DNA from: an uncultured Saprospiraceae bacterium
Lineage (GTDB): Bacteria > Bacteroidota > Bacteroidia > Chitinophagales > Saprospiraceae
Assembly: GCA_938039305.1 (NCBI GenBank)
Contig: CALHUZ010000346.1
Coordinates: forward strand, 1 to 8,997
DNA: 8,997 bases
Direction of reading: 5' to 3'
Both the position numbers and the translations under genes were made by a program. The notes beneath the pieces are model-generated. The model was not told where the DNA came from and did not search any database. It was given only the letters and a program-made list of their open reading frames with translations. Of this stretch, positions 5,360-8,997 are shown in pieces. How positions within the stretch are numbered: position 1 is the first letter of the stretch; every line of letters starts with the position of its first letter.

Positions 5360-7033
5360 TTACTCCCAGATAACCTGGTCTGGGCTTTCATGCCAAGTCA
5401 AATATTGCTTTCCAAAATGATCATCTAATTTCCCTCTTTTCACTTTAAGTGTTGGAGTGAGCATATCGTTAGATTCTGACCAAGTATCTTTATTGATAAC
5501 TACAGTAGAAACTCTTTCATAATTAGAAAGAGTACCATTAAGTTCTTTGAGACTTTTAGAAAGTTCATTGGCAACTATCGAGCGATCAGTTTTTTGGCCT
5601 TTCTCAGATAAGTTCACCAGACAAATGGGTTGAGGTATACCTAAACCAGCTACACAACATTGTTCTATATAGTCGTTTTTAGCAAGCACCTCTTCCATTG
5701 GATTTGGAGTTATGTAACTTCCTTTAGAGGTTTTGAATGCATCTTTCACTCGGCCTATGACTCTCACATATCCATTCTCATCTATCGTGCCGCGATCTCC
5801 ACTATGCATCCATCCATCTATCAAGACCTCTTTAGTCTTTTCAGGATCTTTATAATATCCAGTCATCATATAAGGCGTCTTCATAAGGACTTCTCCTGAC
5901 GCCTCATGGATTTTAACTTCACCCGCAGGTATAGATCGTCCCACAGAATCAGCAGGAGCATCTTCATCTACTCCATTGGTCATCGAACCACAGACTTCTG
6001 TCATACCGTAAGCCTCTATGAGATGCAAACCTAATTTCTTATACCATGACTTTAAGTACTCAGGAGTGATAGCAGCTCCAGTTGCGACTATCTTAGCATC
6101 TCTTAGTCCAAGAGCCGTTCTTATTTTCTTCTTTGTCATTCCAGATACAATTGGAATACTGAGCAGCGTATCTAGTTTCTTTTGAGTCATCTTCGACATG
6201 ACTCCTTGATAGAACTTTGTCCAGATCCGAGGCACAGCAAATAACATAGTCGGCTGCGTATCTTGAATGTTCTTTGCAAAAGTATCTAACGATTCCGCAA
6301 ATGAAATAGAACCACCGACATATAAACAAGGGACCTCTAATCCTAATCTTTCACCTACGTGGTTAAGTGGTAAAAACGAAAAGAATCGTCTGTCCTTGAG
6401 TTTCATGATACCAATCCAATTGGTCTTTTCCTCATCGCTCATGATAAGGGCTGGTGTCTTATGGATATGCATCACTCCCTTAGGCGTGCCTGTGGTTCCA
6501 GATGTGAATTTGATCGTCCACAGATCATCAAGACTTGGCACTGGATTTCCTTTAACAGCCTCGTGAGCCTTAACCAGTTCATCCCAAGATTCACCTAAAG
6601 TGATCTCTGCATTTCCAGCATACTGTGGAAACTTAATAGTCTTTAGAGATGGTGACAGTTCAGATCCTTTATCTCCCCAAGAATCCAGTTTACCTATGAA
6701 TAGTCCTTTTATGTCACTTAACTCCACGACCTCTTCCAATTTCTTCTTCGGAAGGCTCGCATAGAACGGCACAGATACGAATCCGCCAATCATAATCGCC
6801 AAATCCGCCAAAACCCAGTGATAACAATTCTTAGAAAGAAGGCCCACATGATCACCCTTTTCGAGCCCCATCGCCGCCAATGCAGCGGCTATAGAACGAG
6901 CCTCCTGTCCTGCCTCTTTGTAGCTCATAGTCTTCCAGCCATCTCCTTTAGGTTGCCTCAAAAATGTCGCATCTGGTGTAGTCGCTTCCCAATGATAAAA
7001 GTTAGCTACTATGGGTCTTAGTTCAGTACTCAT
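5360..7033 (-). CDS. AMP-binding long-chain acyl-CoA synthetase (FAA1-type)
   Basis: This 557-residue adenylate-forming enzyme should activate a fatty acid with ATP and join it to CoA. Visible ANL-superfamily motifs are A3 P-loop FTSGTTGTPKG (176-186), A5 EAYGMTE (340-346), A7 HSGDRG (410-415), A8 hinge GRVKDAFKTSKG (427-438) followed by YITPNPMEE, and A10 PTLKVKR with the catalytic lysine K530. The FKTS-(G)-YI-PxPxE arrangement fits the long-chain acyl-CoA ligase (COG1022) group rather than acetyl-CoA synthetases. It has no signal peptide or TM helix and is probably a peripheral membrane or cytosolic enzyme. It is slightly short for the group but complete. It is a single gene, divergent from hemA; I found no exact -7 element for it in the 7034-7180 region. 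Substrate chain length cannot be read from the sequence. Confidence 0.92.
   Translation of the reverse strand: MSTELRPIVANFYHWEATTPDATFLRQPKGDGWKTMSYKEAGQEARSIAAALAAMGLEKGDHVGLLSKNCYHWVLADLAIMIGGFVSVPFYASLPKKKLEEVVELSDIKGLFIGKLDSWGDKGSELSPSLKTIKFPQYAGNAEITLGESWDELVKAHEAVKGNPVPSLDDLWTIKFTSGTTGTPKGVMHIHKTPALIMSDEEKTNWIGIMKLKDRRFFSFLPLNHVGERLGLEVPCLYVGGSISFAESLDTFAKNIQDTQPTMLFAVPRIWTKFYQGVMSKMTQKKLDTLLSIPIVSGMTKKKIRTALGLRDAKIVATGAAITPEYLKSWYKKLGLHLIEAYGMTEVCGSMTNGVDEDAPADSVGRSIPAGEVKIHEASGEVLMKTPYMMTGYYKDPEKTKEVLIDGWMHSGDRGTIDENGYVRVIGRVKDAFKTSKGSYITPNPMEEVLAKNDYIEQCCVAGLGIPQPICLVNLSEKGQKTDRSIVANELSKSLKELNGTLSNYERVSTVVINKDTWSESNDMLTPTLKVKRGKLDDHFGKQYLTWHESPDQVIWE
5365..5384 (+). terminator. GC-rich hairpin inside the 3' end of the opposing gene, possible operon terminator
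   Basis: CCCAGA (5365-5370) and TCTGGG (5379-5384) form a perfect 6-bp stem around an 8-nt loop, followed on the + strand by CTTTCA. It lies 7 bp after the + strand operon ends and within the last codons of the minus-strand synthetase gene. The U tail is short, so termination would be weak. No other hairpin is near this convergent junction. Confidence 0.35.
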
Positions 7034-7051
7034 GATTCGGATTTAGTTTTC

Positions 7052-7139
7052 ATATGACGATGGCCAGATCTGATGGCTATTCTTCTCTCTAATATAAGAA
7101 ATATGACGTTTCTGCGGCTCAATATGACATTGACATGAC
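7052..7139. promoter_or_regulatory. Repeated ATATGAC / TGAC motifs in the divergent synthetase-hemA region
   Basis: ATATGACG occurs at 7052-7059 and 7101-7108, and ATATGAC at 7122-7128, the last two being 21 bp apart (two helical turns). Two further TGAC units follow at 7131-7134 and 7136-7139. The cluster lies between the divergent starts of the acyl-CoA synthetase and hemA and upstream of the hemA -7 element. A palindrome CAGATCTG (7065-7072) flanked by direct GATGGC repeats (7059-7064, 7072-7077) is in the same stretch. Operator function is inference. Confidence 0.35.
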
Positions 7140-7160
7140 AAATGAATGTGGGTGTATTAA

Positions 7161-7168
7161 TAATTTTG
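7161..7168 (+). promoter_or_regulatory. Bacteroidota -7 promoter element for hemA
   Basis: TAATTTTG is an exact TAnnTTTG match ending 12 bp before the ATG at 7181. It predicts a very short leader and supports 7181, not 7142, as the hemA start. The TTGACA at 7130-7135 is 28 bp upstream, too far for a standard -33 partner. Confidence 0.5.
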
Positions 7169-7180
7169 AGATACAAGTTT

Positions 7181-8407
7181 ATGATCGATCATTACAAGCT
7201 TATTACTGTTAATCATAAAGTCCTCAATACTGAAGACTTACAGCACTTTATAGTTCGTCATAATGATGATAAAGAGCTCATTGATAAGCTCAATGAACTT
7301 AAAAAAGCCTTTGGGCAAGAAGAGGTCATCTACCTCAACACCTGCAATCGCATCATATTTCTCTTTTATGGAGCGGGCCCTTTAGACAAAGAGACAATAC
7401 CGCATTTCTTTAATCTGGTTAATCCAGATATTAAAAAGACCAAAGTGACTAACCTTGATCGGATTGTTGCTGATTATGTGGGCATGGATGCCATCAATCA
7501 TATTATGGAAGTCGCGTCATCGATAGACTCTCTTGTGATAGGCGAACGTGAGATATTTAGACAGTTTAAGCAGGCCTATACTTTTTGTAGGAAGCATAAA
7601 CTGTGTAGCGATAAGCTTAGGCTTGTAGAACAATCTACAGTTCGAGCTGCCAAGGATGTTTACACAAATACCTCTATCGGCGCAAAGCCTGTCTCAGTAG
7701 TATCTCTTGCCATTCAAGAATTTTTAAAGCGGGATGTAGATAAGGATGCGCGGATCTTACTAATTGGTGCGGGAGAAACTAATGGTACTGTTGGTAGATT
7801 CTTATTGAAGTATAAGTATGAGAATATCGTCATCTTTAATCGATCTCTGGATAATGCGAAGAAACTAAGTGAAGAACTTGGTGCCGAAGCTCAGTACCTG
7901 GGAGAATTAAAAGATTACTCTGAAGGATTTGATTGCATATTTGCCTGTACAGCTGCCCAAGATCCAATAGTCACATTGGACATCTTTAATAGCATCAATC
8001 AGAATAATGACAAGAAGATTCTAATTGATCTTTCTATTCCTCATAACATCGCTCCCGATGTCCCATCACTAGACTCAGTAGACTACATATCTATTGATAG
8101 CCTTAGAGTTCTTGCTGAAAAAAATATGCAGTTTCGCAGCGGCAATATCAGCGCTGCTCGTGTGATACTTTCAACTCATTTAACAGAATTTCAAAGCCTA
8201 TATGCAAGGCGTAAAGTTGAAAAAGCCTTAGGTAAGCTTCCAGAAGAAATTGGAAAAGTAAAAGATCGTGCGCTTAACCTTGTTTATAAAGATAAGATAG
8301 ACAGTCTCACGCCTGAAGCGCAAGCTCTTATAAACGAGATAGCTGATTATATGGAAAAGAAGTGTGTAGCTGTTCCGATGAAGATGGCTAAAACAATCGT
8401 TGATTAA
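7181..8407 (+). CDS. hemA: Glutamyl-tRNA reductase
   Basis: This 408-residue protein should catalyse NADPH-dependent reduction of glutamyl-tRNA(Glu) to glutamate-1-semialdehyde, the first committed step of C5-pathway tetrapyrrole (heme) synthesis, in the cytoplasm. It shows the N-terminal catalytic domain with the active-site cysteine C55 in LNTCNR (52-57), the GEREIFRQFKQA motif (121-132), the nucleotide-binding IGAGETN (195-201), DLSIPHNIAPDV (283-294) and a C-terminal helical dimerisation region (about 315-408). I start it at ATG 7181, where family-like sequence (HYKLITVNHK) begins. The in-frame ATG at 7142 would add 13 unrelated residues and lies upstream of the -7 element. The length is normal to slightly short. 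No other heme gene follows on the same strand; the next gene is convergent. Confidence 0.95.
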   Translation: MIDHYKLITVNHKVLNTEDLQHFIVRHNDDKELIDKLNELKKAFGQEEVIYLNTCNRIIFLFYGAGPLDKETIPHFFNLVNPDIKKTKVTNLDRIVADYVGMDAINHIMEVASSIDSLVIGEREIFRQFKQAYTFCRKHKLCSDKLRLVEQSTVRAAKDVYTNTSIGAKPVSVVSLAIQEFLKRDVDKDARILLIGAGETNGTVGRFLLKYKYENIVIFNRSLDNAKKLSEELGAEAQYLGELKDYSEGFDCIFACTAAQDPIVTLDIFNSINQNNDKKILIDLSIPHNIAPDVPSLDSVDYISIDSLRVLAEKNMQFRSGNISAARVILSTHLTEFQSLYARRKVEKALGKLPEEIGKVKDRALNLVYKDKIDSLTPEAQALINEIADYMEKKCVAVPMKMAKTIVD

Positions 8408-8435
8408 CTTTCTCCTTCTACAACCTATATTAATT

Positions 8436-8997
8436 TTAACGTTTTACATCCCAAGTTACAATCGGATGTCTTTGTCTACCTGTGACTGCGCTTAAGACTT
8501 CCATTTCTATTTTGGTAACAGCCTTCCCGTCTTTTGTAATCACTTGTATCAGCGTTTCATCATTAGGCTCTATAATCACAATATCAGATTGATTATAAAA
8601 ATCATAATTAGAATTGTTCTTTAGAATAAACTTCGCGCTACTCAGATTAGTGATTACAATTTCCTCAATTGAAGATGGCCCGATGAAGTCCTTAGACTTC
8701 ATACTCAAGCAAGCTTTTGCAAGAGGTTTAATATACGCCTCCTCTCCTATTAACACATCATCAAACCAAGCCACAGTTCTCTTTGCGAACAATGCTTCCT
8801 TAATCGACCCTTCAGTTCGCTCCTTGGCAAATACTATAGATATCGGACGATGCCCCCCATCGGCAAGACCATATTGCCAATCAACTAAACCGTGGATATC
8901 AGAAGTCCCTATAGCGGTCAATCCATTCTTTATTGCCAACTCTAAGTTGTGCTCACTATACGTGATGTCATTGACCACCTCTATGCCATGAAGCAAT
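8436..8997 (-). CDS. PHP-domain phosphoesterase-like protein, 3' part only (Sb-PDE-like)
   Basis: The reading frame is open through the right edge, so only the C-terminal 186 residues are visible and the start lies outside. The visible part begins in a PHP metallohydrolase domain: GIEVVN (residues 4-9) and the metal-binding TSDIHG (31-36, with D33 and H35), then HRPISIVFAKERT, ESIKEALFAKRTVAW-like sequence (63-77) and LIGEEAYIKP (82-91). This order matches, as I recall, Bacteroidota proteins annotated as Sb-PDE-family phosphodiesterases or PHP-domain proteins. The last ~90 residues look like a beta-rich accessory domain with several short hydrophobic strands. It probably hydrolyses a phosphoester; the substrate is unknown and the N-terminal metal ligands cannot be checked. 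It converges on hemA with a 28-bp gap. Confidence 0.8.
   Translation of the reverse strand, partial: LLHGIEVVNDITYSEHNLELAIKNGLTAIGTSDIHGLVDWQYGLADGGHRPISIVFAKERTEGSIKEALFAKRTVAWFDDVLIGEEAYIKPLAKACLSMKSKDFIGPSSIEEIVITNLSSAKFILKNNSNYDFYNQSDIVIIEPNDETLIQVITKDGKAVTKIEMEVLSAVTGRQRHPIVTWDVKR

Noticed and set aside
7130..7135. TTGACA as a sigma70 -35 box for hemA
   Set aside because: The spacing to the TAATTTTG element is 28 bp, and a TATAAT-like box at 17 bp is not convincing; the phylum uses a different consensus.
8408..8435. Terminator between hemA and the PHP gene
   Set aside because: The 28-bp gap is T- and A-rich, but I find no inverted repeat able to form a stem.
8614..8991. A 125-codon + strand open frame at the right edge
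   Set aside because: It is antisense to the PHP gene, whose conserved motifs show which strand is coding.

Overview
The window looks like ordinary chromosomal DNA from a Bacteroidota bacterium. The evidence is AT-rich coding sequence, starts that mostly lack a Shine-Dalgarno sequence, three exact matches to the Bacteroidota -7 promoter element TAnnTTTG just upstream of genes, and protein types common in that phylum: a WC(G/S)D-type thioredoxin-like protein with TPRs, a short RhlE/CshA-like DEAD-box helicase with an RGG tail, and a PHP-domain phosphodiesterase. A Saprospiria-like or related marine lineage is possible, but that is a guess. I see no mobile element, CRISPR array, rRNA, tRNA or phage gene.

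Layout, left to right. Positions 1-80 probably hold the last codons of an upstream gene whose stop overlaps the next start (ATGA). Positions 77-964 (+) encode a secreted thioredoxin-fold protein with one active-site Cys and C-terminal TPRs. It converges on a DEAD-box RNA helicase at 1030-2316 (-). The 65-bp gap between them holds a long hairpin (979-1024) that looks like a shared terminator. A divergent region (2317-2459) carries a -7 element on each strand. Next is a tight + strand operon of three genes: an alkaline-phosphatase-superfamily (NPP-like) phosphodiesterase, a YbhN/UPF0104-type polytopic membrane protein (lysylphosphatidylglycerol synthase TM-domain family), and a small unrecognised four-TM protein. 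The operon converges, with only 2 bp between stop codons, on a FAA1-type acyl-CoA synthetase at 5360-7033 (-). A second divergent region (7034-7180) with repeated ATATGAC motifs separates that gene from hemA (glutamyl-tRNA reductase, +). HemA converges on the 3' part of a PHP-domain phosphodiesterase-like gene that runs off the right edge (-).

The helicase, synthetase and HemA are housekeeping enzymes for RNA remodelling, fatty-acid activation and tetrapyrrole synthesis. The least understood part is the phosphodiesterase / YbhN-like / four-TM operon, which may act on a lipid or phosphoester at the membrane. That is inference from family membership and tight linkage. I did not find a clear new defence, mobile or regulatory system.
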